Assembly (NCBI GenBank): GCA_036676475.1
Contig: JAKFCU010000028.1
Coordinates: 1 to 64,000 of the forward strand
From: LC029 sp036676475
GTDB lineage: Bacteria > Bacillota > Bacilli > Aneurinibacillales > RAOX-1
DNA: 64,000 nucleotides
Reading direction: 5' to 3'
Shown here: in pieces, positions 1 to 8,192 of the stretch
How the letters are laid out: every line of letters starts with the position of its first letter
How positions within the stretch are numbered: the stretch's first letter is position 1
Made by a program: the position numbers and the translations under genes
Notes under the pieces: model-generated
The model's database searches: none
The model's input: the letters and a program-made list of their open reading frames with translations, nothing else
What the model was told of the DNA's origin: nothing

Positions 1-155
1 CAAATTGGATTCGTGTACCTCAGGTCGAGCATTTGCCTCCAGCTTCCTTCAGATTCCACCTCACGGTAGACACCCTTGCTCTTGGCTAACGGTAGGCGTT
101 CGCCAGCCCCCGTTCGGGACTCTCACCCTATAGACAGCGCCCATGCTGGGCACAC
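1..155 (-). mobile_element. Group II intron, 5' end of domain I (partial, probably class C)
   Basis: Read on the minus strand, the segment begins with GTGTGCCCAGC at 155, matching the GUGYG 5' splice-site consensus of group II introns. It continues with blocks I recognise from the 5' ends of bacterial group II introns: TATAGGGTGAGAGTCCCGAA, then GAATCTGAAGGAAGC, GGAGGCAAA and GGTACACGAA. The rest of the intron, including any reverse transcriptase, lies beyond the left edge. The intron starts directly after the T-tract of the yqeY terminator and in the same orientation, which is the classic target of class C introns. Family assignment rests on remembered consensus; the boundary is seen in the sequence. 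Confidence 0.8.
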
Positions 156-191
156 ATAAAAAACACCCTATGCAATCTGCATAAGGTGTTT
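156..191 (-). terminator. Intrinsic terminator of yqeY, used as intron target
   Basis: A 13-position stem with one mismatch pairs 161-173 with 179-191 around a 5-nt loop. On the minus strand it is followed by TTTTTTAT and then the intron 5' end. Confidence 0.9.
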
Positions 192-200
192 GCTTATGTT

Positions 201-644
201 CTAAGGAAGCAATTCCTGAACAATTTTGTTAACCAGGTTCCCATCAGCTTTTCCTTTAACTTTAGGCATGAGGGCACCCATTACTTTTCCAAGATCCTTT
301 TTCGAAGCAGCTCCTACTTGTTCAATCGTTTCCTGGACAATTTGACGAATTTCAGCTTCATCCAATTGCTTCGGAAGATAGAGAAACAGCACTTCGATCT
401 CGGCACGGTTTTGTTCAGCCAAGTCATCACGACCCGCTTTTTCAAATTCTTGGAGGGAATCTCGTCTTTGCTTCAACTCACGATTCAATAAAGCCAACAC
501 TTGATCATCAGTAAGCTCTTTACCTTGGTTAATTTCTTCATTTTGGACCGAAGACTTCACCATGCGGATGACGGAGAGTTTGAGCTTATCCTTATCTTTC
601 ATTGCTTGCTTCATATCATCGTTAAGTTTACCAATTAGACTCAT
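201..644 (-). CDS. yqeY: GatB/YqeY domain protein
   Basis: A 147-residue soluble protein that matches the whole-length YqeY family, related to the tail domain of the GatB amidotransferase subunit. It opens with MSLIGKLNDDMKQAMKDKDK and has the charged helical SVIRMVKSSVQNEEIN stretch typical of the family. The family is thought to act in tRNA-linked processes, but its molecular role is unsettled. It lies directly downstream of rpsU, as in other Bacillales, and ends in a strong terminator. Confidence 0.93.
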   Translation of the reverse strand: MSLIGKLNDDMKQAMKDKDKLKLSVIRMVKSSVQNEEINQGKELTDDQVLALLNRELKQRRDSLQEFEKAGRDDLAEQNRAEIEVLFLYLPKQLDEAEIRQIVQETIEQVGAASKKDLGKVMGALMPKVKGKADGNLVNKIVQELLP

Positions 645-660
645 TTAATACCCCATCCTC

Positions 661-834
661 CTAAACTTTACGCTTACGTGCAGCTTCAGACTTCTTCTTA
701 CGTTTAATGCTTGGCTTTTCGTAGTGTCTGCGCTTTTTAACTTCAGCCAAGATACCAGCTTTACCAGTTTCACGCTTAAAACGACGAAGAGCGGCATCAA
801 GAGATTCGTTCTTACGTACGCGAACTTCAGACAT
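661..834 (-). CDS. rpsU: 30S ribosomal protein S21
   Basis: A 57-residue very basic protein starting MSEVRVRKNESLDAALRRFK and ending in a KRKKKSEAARKRKV tail, full-length for bS21. It binds the 30S platform near the anti-Shine-Dalgarno region. I placed the start at 834 because GGAGGGAGGG precedes that ATG; a longer frame upstream lacks a ribosome binding site and is unlike the family. It is followed 16 nt later by yqeY. Confidence 0.97.
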   Translation of the reverse strand: MSEVRVRKNESLDAALRRFKRETGKAGILAEVKKRRHYEKPSIKRKKKSEAARKRKV

Positions 835-939
835 TGCTTTCCCTCCCTCCGCATTAACCATTGAAGACAATCCACAGTCAAGACTGTCAAAGCATATTAT
901 AGTATAGATGCCTATCAGGGTCAACACGAAACTCACAAA

Positions 940-1263
940 TTATTCTTTCCAACCCCATAAGTGATAGTGCAGGTGAAATATTTCCTGACCGCCTTTTTCA
1001 CCACAATTGTTAATAAGGCGCATTCCAGTCAGATTCAATTTACGATACATCTCCTGCGCAACTTTATGTATATAAGCTACAATCAAAAGATCCTCTTCCG
1101 TAACATCCATCATAGTTGGGATATGGTTTTTAGGAATAATGAGCAAGTGAACAGGTGCCTTGGGATTAATATCATGGAACACCACCACTTTTTCATCTTC
1201 ATATTCCACTTTAGCAGGAATTTGTTTATTAATAATTTTACAAAATAAGCAATTCGATTCCAT
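940..1263 (-). CDS. HIT (histidine triad) family nucleotide-binding protein
   Basis: A 107-residue HINT-like protein, probably a purine nucleoside phosphoramidase or nucleotide hydrolase. It has the N-terminal CLFCKI cysteine pair, the PVHLLIIPKNHI strand-turn, and the histidine triad HLHYHL (His97, His99, His101). The C-terminus is unusual: it stops as HLWGWKE, without the usual LGGR...W.PPG tail of about ten further residues, so the chain is slightly short. The start has an upstream AGGAGG (in AGGAATG context). Confidence 0.9.
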   Translation of the reverse strand: MESNCLFCKIINKQIPAKVEYEDEKVVVFHDINPKAPVHLLIIPKNHIPTMMDVTEEDLLIVAYIHKVAQEMYRKLNLTGMRLINNCGEKGGQEIFHLHYHLWGWKE

Positions 1264-1669
1264 CTAACATTCCTCCTGAAAAAATATAATAATAATGGTA
1301 CCGCTTGTTGGAGAAAAATGTCAAGAAATTAACAGTTAGTGCAAGAATTATCCTCTGTTAAAGAAGGAAAGATTGCGCAATCGTTAGTACAGAAATTTCC
1401 CTACAGGAGTCTCATTTTTCCGCCTAAGCTGTAGGCCTGGCAGCCTTAGGGGGTCATTCTCACCCGATCGATCAAATCATTAAAGCGCTTTTTTCTTTGT
1501 TTTGGTGGCACTCCCTTATCATCCTCATAATTTTCTTGCTCCTATCGTAGTGTTAGTGATAGCATTACTACTGCAAACTGAAAACAGCACCCGAGGGGCA
1601 CAACAGTTGCATTTCAGCAAGTAGAATTTTCAACGTAGTTGGAATGCCAAGAGATGAAGGAGGTCTAAT
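1264..1669. other. Unexplained 406-nt intergenic region between hit and murF
   Basis: No convincing reading frame is present. Visible structure includes an imperfect stem CCTAAGCTG...CAG-C-CTTAGG near 1423-1450, a competing pair CCTACAG/CTGTAGG, and a second possible stem GTAGT...ACTAC near 1547-1571. The last 20 nt hold the murF ribosome binding site GAAGGAGG. The region separates two divergent genes, so promoters for both must lie here, but I could not fix them with confidence. Confidence 0.5.
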
Positions 1670-3049
1670 ATGTTAACTCTCCAAGAAATATGTGAAGCAA
1701 CCGGGGGAACGTTGATCGGGTCCCCCCAGCATGAAACCATTGATTCTTTTCACTTTGATACTCGCATGATTTCTCCTGGTTCCATGTTCATCGCCCTGAC
1801 AGGAGGAGCTAGAGACGGCCATCTTTTTTTATCCCAGGCCCAAGAACAAGGGGCAAGCGCTGCCCTCATTTCCAATCCGGATTATGCAAAAGAAACATCA
1901 TCTAAGATGGTGTATGTATTGGTTGCCGATTCCCAGCAAGCTTTTGCTCAAATCGCTCAATACTATCGTAATAAGCTAACGATTCCGATAATCGCTGTAA
2001 CAGGCAGCAATGGAAAAACCACAACGAAAGACATGATCGCTCATGTTCTGACTCATAAAAAGAAGGTTTTCAAAACATATAAAAACTACAATAACCATCT
2101 TGGTGTTCCTTTATCGCTCCTTCAAATTAAAGCGGATGATGAAATGGCTGTTTTGGAAATGGGAATGAATCATGCCGGTGAAATTGATTATTTGGCTAAT
2201 ATCGTGAAACCTGATGTTAGTGTCATCATCAACGTGACAGATGCTCACATCGAACACTTAAGATCTATAGAGAACATTGCCAAAGCAAAAGCAGAACTGT
2301 TGCCTCATACCTCACCTTCTGGTTTTGCCATACTCAATGGCGACAATCCTTATGTCAGAGGAATCAGCCATTTGAATCCTGGTAAAACTTACTTTTATCA
2401 ACTGCATGAGGAAGCGGATATTTACGCATCGGATATCCGAACGAATGATCAAGGAACGATCTTTAACGTACATTACCGAGATAAGTCCATCGAGTGCAGC
2501 ATTCCGATGTTTGGCGTTCACAATGTGTCTAATACATTGCCCGCCATCTTCATTGCACTTCAATTTGGTTACAGCCTAGACGACGTGAAACAGGCGCTTA
2601 TAACACTATCCATTTCACCAATGCGGTTTGAATTAGTTCGGGATGTGGGGGACTGCATCATCATTAATGATGCTTATAATGCAAGTCCAACTTCGATGAA
2701 AAGTTCCATCGAAACCTTTAGCGGAATACTCCCTGAATACAAGAAAGTGCTAATTTTAGGAGATATGTTTGAATTGGGTGAAAAAAGTGAAGCCTATCAT
2801 AAGGAAATAGGCCAATTTATAGATACCTATGTGCAACGATTTGAATTTCTGGTTACAGTAGGAACGGCTTCGAAAAATATCTCAGACCAAGCTAGCCTTC
2901 CCTCTCGCCATTTCTCCGATAAAAAAGAAGCAGCTTTATTTTTAGCCAAATATGCTAATTCTGAACATGCGCTTCTCTTTAAAGCTTCCCGGGGAATGAA
3001 GCTAGAAGAACTGATTCAGGAGATAAAAGAATCGATTTCCAAGCCTTGA
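1670..3049 (+). CDS. murF: UDP-N-acetylmuramoyl-tripeptide--D-alanyl-D-alanine ligase
   Basis: A 459-residue cytoplasmic Mur ligase that adds D-Ala-D-Ala to the UDP-MurNAc tripeptide, the last cytoplasmic step on the peptidoglycan precursor. It has an N-terminal uracil-binding domain, the ATP loop TGSNGKTTTK at 111-120, the EMGMNHAGEID metal/ATP segment, and the C-terminal NDAYNASPTSM and LGDMFELG motifs. The start follows GAAGGAGG by 7 nt. The gene converges on ddl, whose product makes its D-Ala-D-Ala substrate, and the two share one terminator. Confidence 0.96.
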   Translation: MLTLQEICEATGGTLIGSPQHETIDSFHFDTRMISPGSMFIALTGGARDGHLFLSQAQEQGASAALISNPDYAKETSSKMVYVLVADSQQAFAQIAQYYRNKLTIPIIAVTGSNGKTTTKDMIAHVLTHKKKVFKTYKNYNNHLGVPLSLLQIKADDEMAVLEMGMNHAGEIDYLANIVKPDVSVIINVTDAHIEHLRSIENIAKAKAELLPHTSPSGFAILNGDNPYVRGISHLNPGKTYFYQLHEEADIYASDIRTNDQGTIFNVHYRDKSIECSIPMFGVHNVSNTLPAIFIALQFGYSLDDVKQALITLSISPMRFELVRDVGDCIIINDAYNASPTSMKSSIETFSGILPEYKKVLILGDMFELGEKSEAYHKEIGQFIDTYVQRFEFLVTVGTASKNISDQASLPSRHFSDKKEAALFLAKYANSEHALLFKASRGMKLEELIQEIKESISKP

Positions 3050-3056
3050 ATATTAA

Positions 3057-3091
3057 AAACCCACCTTTTCGCTTGCCAATTAGGTGGGTTT
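3057..3091. terminator. Bidirectional terminator between murF and ddl
   Basis: A perfect 10-bp stem, AAACCCACCT with AGGTGGGTTT, around a 15-nt loop. It serves both convergent genes. Confidence 0.88.
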
Positions 3092-3102
3092 CTCTATGAG
3101 CG

Positions 3103-4173
3103 TTATTCAAACTTCTCCGCTTCTACTGCATTTTTGCTTCTCTCCTGATATCTCTGTAGCCCTAATTGCACCAATTCATTAATCAACTCCGGGTATGTGA
3201 TCCCTGCCTTCTGAAATAGCATAGGATACATGCTAAATGGGGTGAAGCCAGGCATGGTATTGATTTCATTAATTAAGATTCGGTTATTTTCCTCATCCCA
3301 AAAGAAGTCAATTCGGCTTAGACCAGAAGCATCTAAACCAAGAAACGCTTTTTTGGCCATCTCCTCTATACCTTGCACCACATGGCTAGGTACTTCAGCA
3401 GGAATATAAAGCTTGGTTCCGGTATTTTTATATTTCGCTTCGTAATCATAAAATTCATTCACCGAAACGATCTCTCCAACGACCGAAGTCTTGAGACTTT
3501 CGTTGCCGAGCACCCCGATTTCCAATTCCCTGCCCTTAATAAATTCTTCTATAACAATCTTCCGATCAAATTGAGCAGCCGTTTTTAAAGCCTGAATGAG
3601 AGAACCCCTATCCTTTGCTTTGGAGATCCCCACACTGGAACCCATGTTAGCCGGTTTGACAAAGCAAGGGTATCCTAAGTACTCTTCGATTTGGGACACA
3701 ATCAATTCCATATCCTCTGCAAATCGACTTCTAAAAAAAGATAAATACTTGCATTGAGGGATCCCGATTTCCCCAAAGACATTTTTCATAGCCACTTTAT
3801 CCATTCCTAAGGAAGACCCTAAGACTCCAGACCCTACATAGGGAATATCCGCCATGTCCAATAATCCCTGAAGCGTTCCATCTTCCCCATTAGGACCATG
3901 GATAACGGGAAAGGCAATATCAAATTCTTCTTTTAAAGTAAGAACATTAGGTTGATTCGCCTTGGTTCCTGTAAACCGCAGCTGGTCAACAGAATGTAGA
4001 TCCACACTGGATACTTGGCCTTTAGTCCATGTTCCATCCAGTTGAATATAAATCGGGGTAATGTCATATTTCTCCTGATCCACGGCCTTCATAATGGCCA
4101 ATGCCGTGTTTAATGAAACTTCATGTTCACTTGATTTTCCCCCATAAATAATACCTAATTTAATTTTACTCAT
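3103..4173 (-). CDS. ddl: D-alanine--D-alanine ligase
   Basis: A 356-residue ATP-grasp enzyme forming the D-Ala-D-Ala dipeptide. Visible motifs are EHEVSLNTA near the N-terminus, VIHGPNGEDGTLQG, CFVKPANMGSSVG (ATP binding), and INEINTMPGFTP (metal and substrate). The omega-loop reads YEAKY with Tyr, as in ordinary Ddl rather than the VanA-type D-lactate ligases that carry His. I chose the ATG at 4173, which has AAAAGGAGGA upstream, over an in-frame start 36 nt earlier. Confidence 0.95.
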   Translation of the reverse strand: MSKIKLGIIYGGKSSEHEVSLNTALAIMKAVDQEKYDITPIYIQLDGTWTKGQVSSVDLHSVDQLRFTGTKANQPNVLTLKEEFDIAFPVIHGPNGEDGTLQGLLDMADIPYVGSGVLGSSLGMDKVAMKNVFGEIGIPQCKYLSFFRSRFAEDMELIVSQIEEYLGYPCFVKPANMGSSVGISKAKDRGSLIQALKTAAQFDRKIVIEEFIKGRELEIGVLGNESLKTSVVGEIVSVNEFYDYEAKYKNTGTKLYIPAEVPSHVVQGIEEMAKKAFLGLDASGLSRIDFFWDEENNRILINEINTMPGFTPFSMYPMLFQKAGITYPELINELVQLGLQRYQERSKNAVEAEKFE

Positions 4174-4338
4174 GCAAAAGTCCTCCTTTTTTCCTGCTGC
4201 CCCGTTCATTTCATCTTTTTCTTTTATAGTATGATACCTATTTTACTGAAAAATGGTTCCAAATAAAACAATACCTAACGATACCATGAAGACAATCCTC
4301 TTTTCCACAATCAAACCAATAGTAGGTGATTTTAATCT

Positions 4339-4485
4339 ATGTTTACTATACCTGATCTTTGTCCTGTATGCCAGAAGCCGCTTGAGTCCTCATGTACCGA
4401 TTTTTTCTGCGATACCGTAAAACAATGCCCTGACGGCCATTATTCTGAAAAGATCTATCCCCTTCTTGACACTGTGTTTATTTAA
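4339..4485 (+). CDS. Small cysteine-rich (zinc-ribbon-like) protein, 48 residues
   Basis: A frame of 48 codons, starting MFTIPDLCPVCQKPLESSC. It has a CPVC pair followed by three more cysteines and a histidine (C..C..C..DGH), the spacing of a small zinc-binding ribbon. AGGTGA lies about 8 nt before the ATG. It sits in the otherwise empty gap between ddl and the LysM gene, in the LysM orientation. Function is unknown; the zinc idea is inference from cysteine spacing. Confidence 0.5.
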   Translation: MFTIPDLCPVCQKPLESSCTDFFCDTVKQCPDGHYSEKIYPLLDTVFI

Positions 4486-4572
4486 AAAGAATAAGTCATC
4501 TATATGACATACTATATTGGACAAGTTTTCACCTTCTCCTGAATATACATGGGGAGAAAGGAGTGGATAACC

Positions 4573-4935
4573 ATGGCCATCATGTTGCGAAAAATGAAGG
4601 GTAAGACGATTCAAAAAGAAGGTCAAGGGACAGAGTGGGAGCATATCATCAACTTAATTAAAATCCTTACAATCCTGTTCATCCTATTCAGCAGCTTCCA
4701 CTGGATCATTAAGAAGCGTGTTCAACATTTACCCGCTCAATTAACACCTGCTGCTCTCGTTCAACAAGTGACCCCTGCTAAACTTTATAAAGTAAAAGAA
4801 GGAGACACTTTATGGAAAATCGCCTTACAGCATTATCCAAATGAGGATCCGCTCAAAGCCATCCATGAAATAAAGCAATTAAATAAGCTTTCCAGTGATT
4901 CCATTAAACCAGGTCAGTCCATAAAGCTCCCCTAA
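4573..4935 (+). CDS. LysM-domain membrane-anchored protein
   Basis: A 120-residue protein with a basic N-terminus, one transmembrane segment (LIKILTILFILFSSFHWII) and a C-terminal LysM domain (KLYKVKEGDTLWKIALQHYP...IKPGQSIKL) that would sit outside and bind peptidoglycan. The architecture is like the SOS division inhibitor YneA, but no lexA lies beside it, so the role is open. The start at 4573 is preferred because AAAGGAG precedes it. The stop TAA is the first three bases of an intergenic repeat copy. Confidence 0.8.
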   Translation: MAIMLRKMKGKTIQKEGQGTEWEHIINLIKILTILFILFSSFHWIIKKRVQHLPAQLTPAALVQQVTPAKLYKVKEGDTLWKIALQHYPNEDPLKAIHEIKQLNKLSSDSIKPGQSIKLP

Positions 4936-4980
4936 GAAAGCTACTAGCGTAGCGTTATGCGTATAATAACGATAAGCATA
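4933..4980 (+). repeat. Intergenic repeat, copy 1
   Basis: It begins TAAGAAAGCTACTAGCGTAGC and continues with TATGCGTATAATA and GATAAGCAT. This copy lacks several bases of the second hairpin. Its first TAA is the stop codon of the LysM gene. Confidence 0.85.
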
Positions 4981-4983
4981 AAA

Positions 4984-5020
4984 AAAGAAGCTGTTCCTAA
5001 TGAAGGAGCAACTTCTTTTC
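4984..5020. terminator. Probable bidirectional terminator
   Basis: An imperfect stem, AGAAGCTGTTCCT against AGGAGCAACTTCT, flanked by an A-run on the left and T-rich sequence on the right. It lies between the convergent LysM and 48-residue genes. Confidence 0.65.
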
Positions 5021-5032
5021 TATTACAATTAT

Positions 5033-5179
5033 TTAATTTCCAAAAAGCCAACTAAGAAATTGAATATGCGGAGGCTTGCGGTTCTTAATGGAGTCTTGCC
5101 AACGGTGGATATCAGTCAGAGTTTTCTTATAACTACCCATTTTCACATCACTTACTCTTACTTTTTCTTTACTCAACAT
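5033..5179 (-). CDS. Hypothetical basic protein, 48 residues
   Basis: A 48-residue basic frame starting MLSKEKVRVSDVKMGSYKKT and ending IQFLSWLFGN. The ATG at 5179 is preceded by AAGGAGAGGTG, a strong ribosome binding site, which makes a real gene likely. A longer in-frame extension to 5239 lacks such a site. I recognise no domain. It converges on the LysM gene and shares its terminator region. Confidence 0.55.
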   Translation of the reverse strand: MLSKEKVRVSDVKMGSYKKTLTDIHRWQDSIKNRKPPHIQFLSWLFGN

Positions 5180-5287
5180 AAACCGCACCTCTCCTTCGCA
5201 ATGGGCTTGTCCACATGAATAGCATAACATACCCACCAAAAGAAGATTGTCACATTGCGTTGTCGCAACTGCGCTATTTTTGTCAAA

Positions 5288-5749
5288 TTACCTTTTGCTT
5301 AGAAAATAACCTAATCCCCCCATGGCTACACCAAATAATGCTCCTGCGATCACTTCAGACGGCAAGTGGCCTAGCTTCTCCTTAAGTTCTTTTTCTCTTT
5401 TATGATTGATTTCAATCTCCGGATGACTTTCAGACAACTTTTCAATGGATTCCTCTAAATCATTCACTGCAATCGCTGTTTCTCCAGCATGATACCTTAC
5501 TCCTGCAGCATCATACATAACAATTAATCCAAGCAAAGTTGAAATAGCAAACTCGTGGGAGGAAAAGCCCTTCTTCAATCCTATAAAAGCAGCCAGTGAA
5601 GTGACCCCAGCTGAGTGGGAACTCGGCATCCCACCTGGAGTAAATGCTGTTTTCAAGCTCCACTTTCCCGTTTTAACATATTCAAAAGGAATTTTGAGCC
5701 CTTGTGCGAAAATAATGCTCGAAATAGCAGTTAGAATGGCTCGGTTCAT
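5288..5749 (-). CDS. yuiD: Divergent PAP2 family membrane protein (YuiD-like)
   Basis: A 153-residue integral membrane protein of the divergent PAP2/DUF212 family. Conserved elements are FTPGGMPSSHSAGVTSLA and YDAAGVRYHAG, which resemble the phosphatase motifs of PAP2 enzymes, plus a long charged loop with HKREKELKEKLGH and a final hydrophobic segment ending YFLSKR. Substrate and activity of the family are not established. AGAGGTGAT precedes the ATG at 5749. Confidence 0.88.
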   Translation of the reverse strand: MNRAILTAISSIIFAQGLKIPFEYVKTGKWSLKTAFTPGGMPSSHSAGVTSLAAFIGLKKGFSSHEFAISTLLGLIVMYDAAGVRYHAGETAIAVNDLEESIEKLSESHPEIEINHKREKELKEKLGHLPSEVIAGALFGVAMGGLGYFLSKR

Positions 5750-5869
5750 GCGAATATCACCTCTTATGTAGAATTCCCACTATACAATCATCCCATTCGA
5801 TTCAGCTACCTAATACTCCCTTGTGTAAGTCAAAGGAATTAGGTTCACCTTAATAATGGGGGTGACAGC

Positions 5870-6613
5870 ATGAACCAAGAGCAAATGTCACAGCTACGCA
5901 GCATCATTTATGAGGAAAAAAAAGGCCTGGAAGATATGCTTCAAGAAAATGATCATTTTGGCATGGAGCATGCAGGTGTGCATGAATCCATTGGGGAATT
6001 GTCAAGTTACGACAATCACCCTGCCGATTATGGTTCTGAAATGTTTGAACGAGGAAAGGACCTGGCTCTAAATGATCATGAAGAAAAGCATTTGCATGAA
6101 CTGAATGAAGCCTTAAAAAGAATGGACAACGCCACATACGGAGTGTGTGCAAAATGTGGAAAGGAAATTCCTTTTGAACGTCTGGAAGCCATGCCAACGG
6201 CTGTTTTTTGCATTGAACACCAATGGGACGACGAAGTAAGTCAACGCCGTCCAGTGGAAGAACAGTTTCTTTATCCGCCATTTGGGCGCACCAGCTTTGA
6301 CGAGAAGGATAATGAAACCGAGTATGATGGTGAGGATTCCTGGCAAGAGGTTGCTCGCTATGGCACCTCAGAATCCCCATCAGACATGGAAGCCGGGCGG
6401 ACCCTTTCTTACAATGACATGTACATTGAAAGCGATGAACCCATCGGGTATGTTGAAGCATTGGAAGGCTTCATCGTGACGGATTTGGATGGCGGGGCAG
6501 GAGAAGATTATGACATCGTTCGCAACGACATTTACAAATCGTACTTGGAACGAGGAGAAGGAGAAGGCATTTTAGAATACGTGACATTTGATGAAGAAGA
6601 TAACCGTTTATAA
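5870..6613 (+). CDS. yteA: TraR/DksA-type zinc finger protein, YteA sporulation family
   Basis: A 247-residue acidic protein. Residues 1-85 form a charged helical region, followed by the DksA/TraR zinc finger (GVCAKCGKEIPFERLEAMPTAVFC) near 90-115 and a long acidic tail. Length and layout match the YteA-family proteins of Bacillales, which are annotated as sporulation-linked. By analogy with DksA it could touch RNA polymerase, but that is not shown. GGGGTGA lies just before the ATG. Confidence 0.85.
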   Translation: MNQEQMSQLRSIIYEEKKGLEDMLQENDHFGMEHAGVHESIGELSSYDNHPADYGSEMFERGKDLALNDHEEKHLHELNEALKRMDNATYGVCAKCGKEIPFERLEAMPTAVFCIEHQWDDEVSQRRPVEEQFLYPPFGRTSFDEKDNETEYDGEDSWQEVARYGTSESPSDMEAGRTLSYNDMYIESDEPIGYVEALEGFIVTDLDGGAGEDYDIVRNDIYKSYLERGEGEGILEYVTFDEEDNRL

Positions 6614-6617
6614 GAAA

Positions 6618-6657
6618 AGCAGCAAAGAAGGGGGACACCCCTTTCCTTGCTGTTTTT
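6618..6657 (+). terminator. Intrinsic terminator of the yteA-like gene
   Basis: CAGCAAAGAAGGGG pairs with CCCCTTTCCTTGCTG, with one mismatch, and GTTTTTATC follows. Confidence 0.85.
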
Positions 6658-6702
6658 ATCTTTTCAGACAAACATGCCCCATGGCGACACCACTGATGAA
6701 TG

Positions 6703-6745
6703 TAAGTATTATACGCATAAGCTTCCGGCATTAGTAGCTTTCTTA
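6703..6745 (-). repeat. Intergenic repeat, copy 2 (the only inverted copy)
   Basis: On the minus strand it reads TAAGAAAGCTACTAATGCC, then TATGCGTATAATACTTA. Its first TAA (6745-6743) is the stop codon of the methyltransferase gene. Confidence 0.85.
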
Positions 6746-8071
6746 TCGCGACCGGACTTCAAAAATGGCAAATTTCAAATAATGTCCTTCATTAACTCCG
6801 AGAATTTCCGGATGGTCAATACCTGCTCCTGTCCAATGTACCAGACGTAATATCTTTTTGGCATCCACAGCTGCCTCTTCAATCGTGTCTCTAAACAACT
6901 CAGGAGACATATGAAAAGAGCAGGACGCAGTGACCAAAAATCCGCCTTCATTAACCAGCTTTAAGCCCTGTAAATTGATATCCTTATACCCTCTGCAAGC
7001 CGATTGGACTGCCCCGCGTGATTTGGCAAATGCAGGTGGATCGAGGATAACCACATCCCATGTACGTCCTTTCTCGACTTGTTCACGCAAATAATCAAAG
7101 GCATTCGCTACCACAAACTCTACCCGATTGGAGAAATCATTGAGCTCCACATTACGTTTTGCCGTTTCAATAGCATGCTCAGAGATATCCAGGCATGTTA
7201 CTTTCTTAGCGCCATGTTTGCATGCATTCAGTGTAAACGATCCTGTATGGGAAAAACATTCTAAAACCGTTGCCCCATCCCAATAAGGAAAGGTGACGAT
7301 TTGTCCGTTTTTATTAACGGGAACCACTTTCGGCTGGCCATGGGGAAATGTAGGATTATTCGGATCGCCCTCCATTACCTGATCTATAGGAACTAAGTGT
7401 ATTCCGCTTTTTCCTCCCCATCCTTTCATTAATGGAGCAATCGCTGCACGATTTTCCCTCTGGTCAAAAAAGTATCCTGTTTTTTGACCTTCTTTGATAT
7501 CTACGAAATAGCGCAATCCATTCTCCTCAATTTCCACCTCGGTATGAAATTCTCCATGCCAAAAGCCTTTCTCTTGCTGTAAACCCTCAAGCTCCCTTAC
7601 AGGCACATCGTTGCGTAAATAGATCCCTCTAGGTTGGAAAACATCAAGCAGTGCCTGACGGATGTGCTCCTTGCGGACTTCCATTCCAAGTGAGAGAATT
7701 TGGACAACCAAAATATCCTCAAATTTATCAACAATAAGTCCTGGCAAGAAATCTGCCTCTCCATATACCACCCGATAAGAACCAATGTCCCCTAACAAGC
7801 GTCGGCGATACTCTGATGCTGTATGGATTCGATTCTTGAAAAAAGCTAAATCGATTTCTTCTTCTGGATTATAAGTGAGAACGCGAATGATAATTTGAGA
7901 TTTGTCATTGATATACCCTTTCGCAAGAAACTTCCCCTTGTGATTCAATACTTCTACCACATCACCGGGTTGATGTGATCCTTCAATTCGCTCCACTTCG
8001 GATTGAAATATCCATGGATGTCCTTTCTCCGTTCTCTTTTTACGATTGCTCGCTAAATATACCTGTGTCAT
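6743..8071 (-). CDS. Class I SAM-dependent rRNA large-subunit methyltransferase (RlmI family)
   Basis: A 442-residue protein with an N-terminal PUA domain (about 1-75: RTEKGHPWIFQSEVERIEG, GDVVEVL), a middle EEHI-like domain and a C-terminal Rossmann methyltransferase (ATVLECFSHTGSFTLNA, VVILDPPAFAKSR). This is the RlmI/YwbD type, which methylates a cytosine C5 in 23S rRNA in E. coli. Compared with the common 390-400-residue members it has an extra loop around residues 220-265 (GIHLVPIDQVMEGDPNNPTF). The start has AAAGGAATG upstream. It ends inside a repeat copy. Confidence 0.88.
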   Translation of the reverse strand: MTQVYLASNRKKRTEKGHPWIFQSEVERIEGSHQPGDVVEVLNHKGKFLAKGYINDKSQIIIRVLTYNPEEEIDLAFFKNRIHTASEYRRRLLGDIGSYRVVYGEADFLPGLIVDKFEDILVVQILSLGMEVRKEHIRQALLDVFQPRGIYLRNDVPVRELEGLQQEKGFWHGEFHTEVEIEENGLRYFVDIKEGQKTGYFFDQRENRAAIAPLMKGWGGKSGIHLVPIDQVMEGDPNNPTFPHGQPKVVPVNKNGQIVTFPYWDGATVLECFSHTGSFTLNACKHGAKKVTCLDISEHAIETAKRNVELNDFSNRVEFVVANAFDYLREQVEKGRTWDVVILDPPAFAKSRGAVQSACRGYKDINLQGLKLVNEGGFLVTASCSFHMSPELFRDTIEEAAVDAKKILRLVHWTGAGIDHPEILGVNEGHYLKFAIFEVRSR

Positions 8072-8192
8072 GTTTACATTCCTTTCGATTCGTTATTCTT
8101 CCATTTGCTTGTCATGCCTGTCTCCTTTTATACATACCTATAATTATCATAAACTATTTCTCTTTCGAATTATCCCTTTTAGGAGATGAACC

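Noticed and set aside
5904..6461. 185-residue minus-strand frame
   Set aside because: It is antisense to the yteA-like gene, whose frame has a clear zinc finger and ribosome binding site; the minus-strand protein shows no domain.
6743..6745. Frameshift or truncation of the PUA methyltransferase by the repeat
   Set aside because: The protein has a complete C-terminal domain ending LKFAIFEVRSR, in line with family ends; the repeat merely supplies the stop codon.
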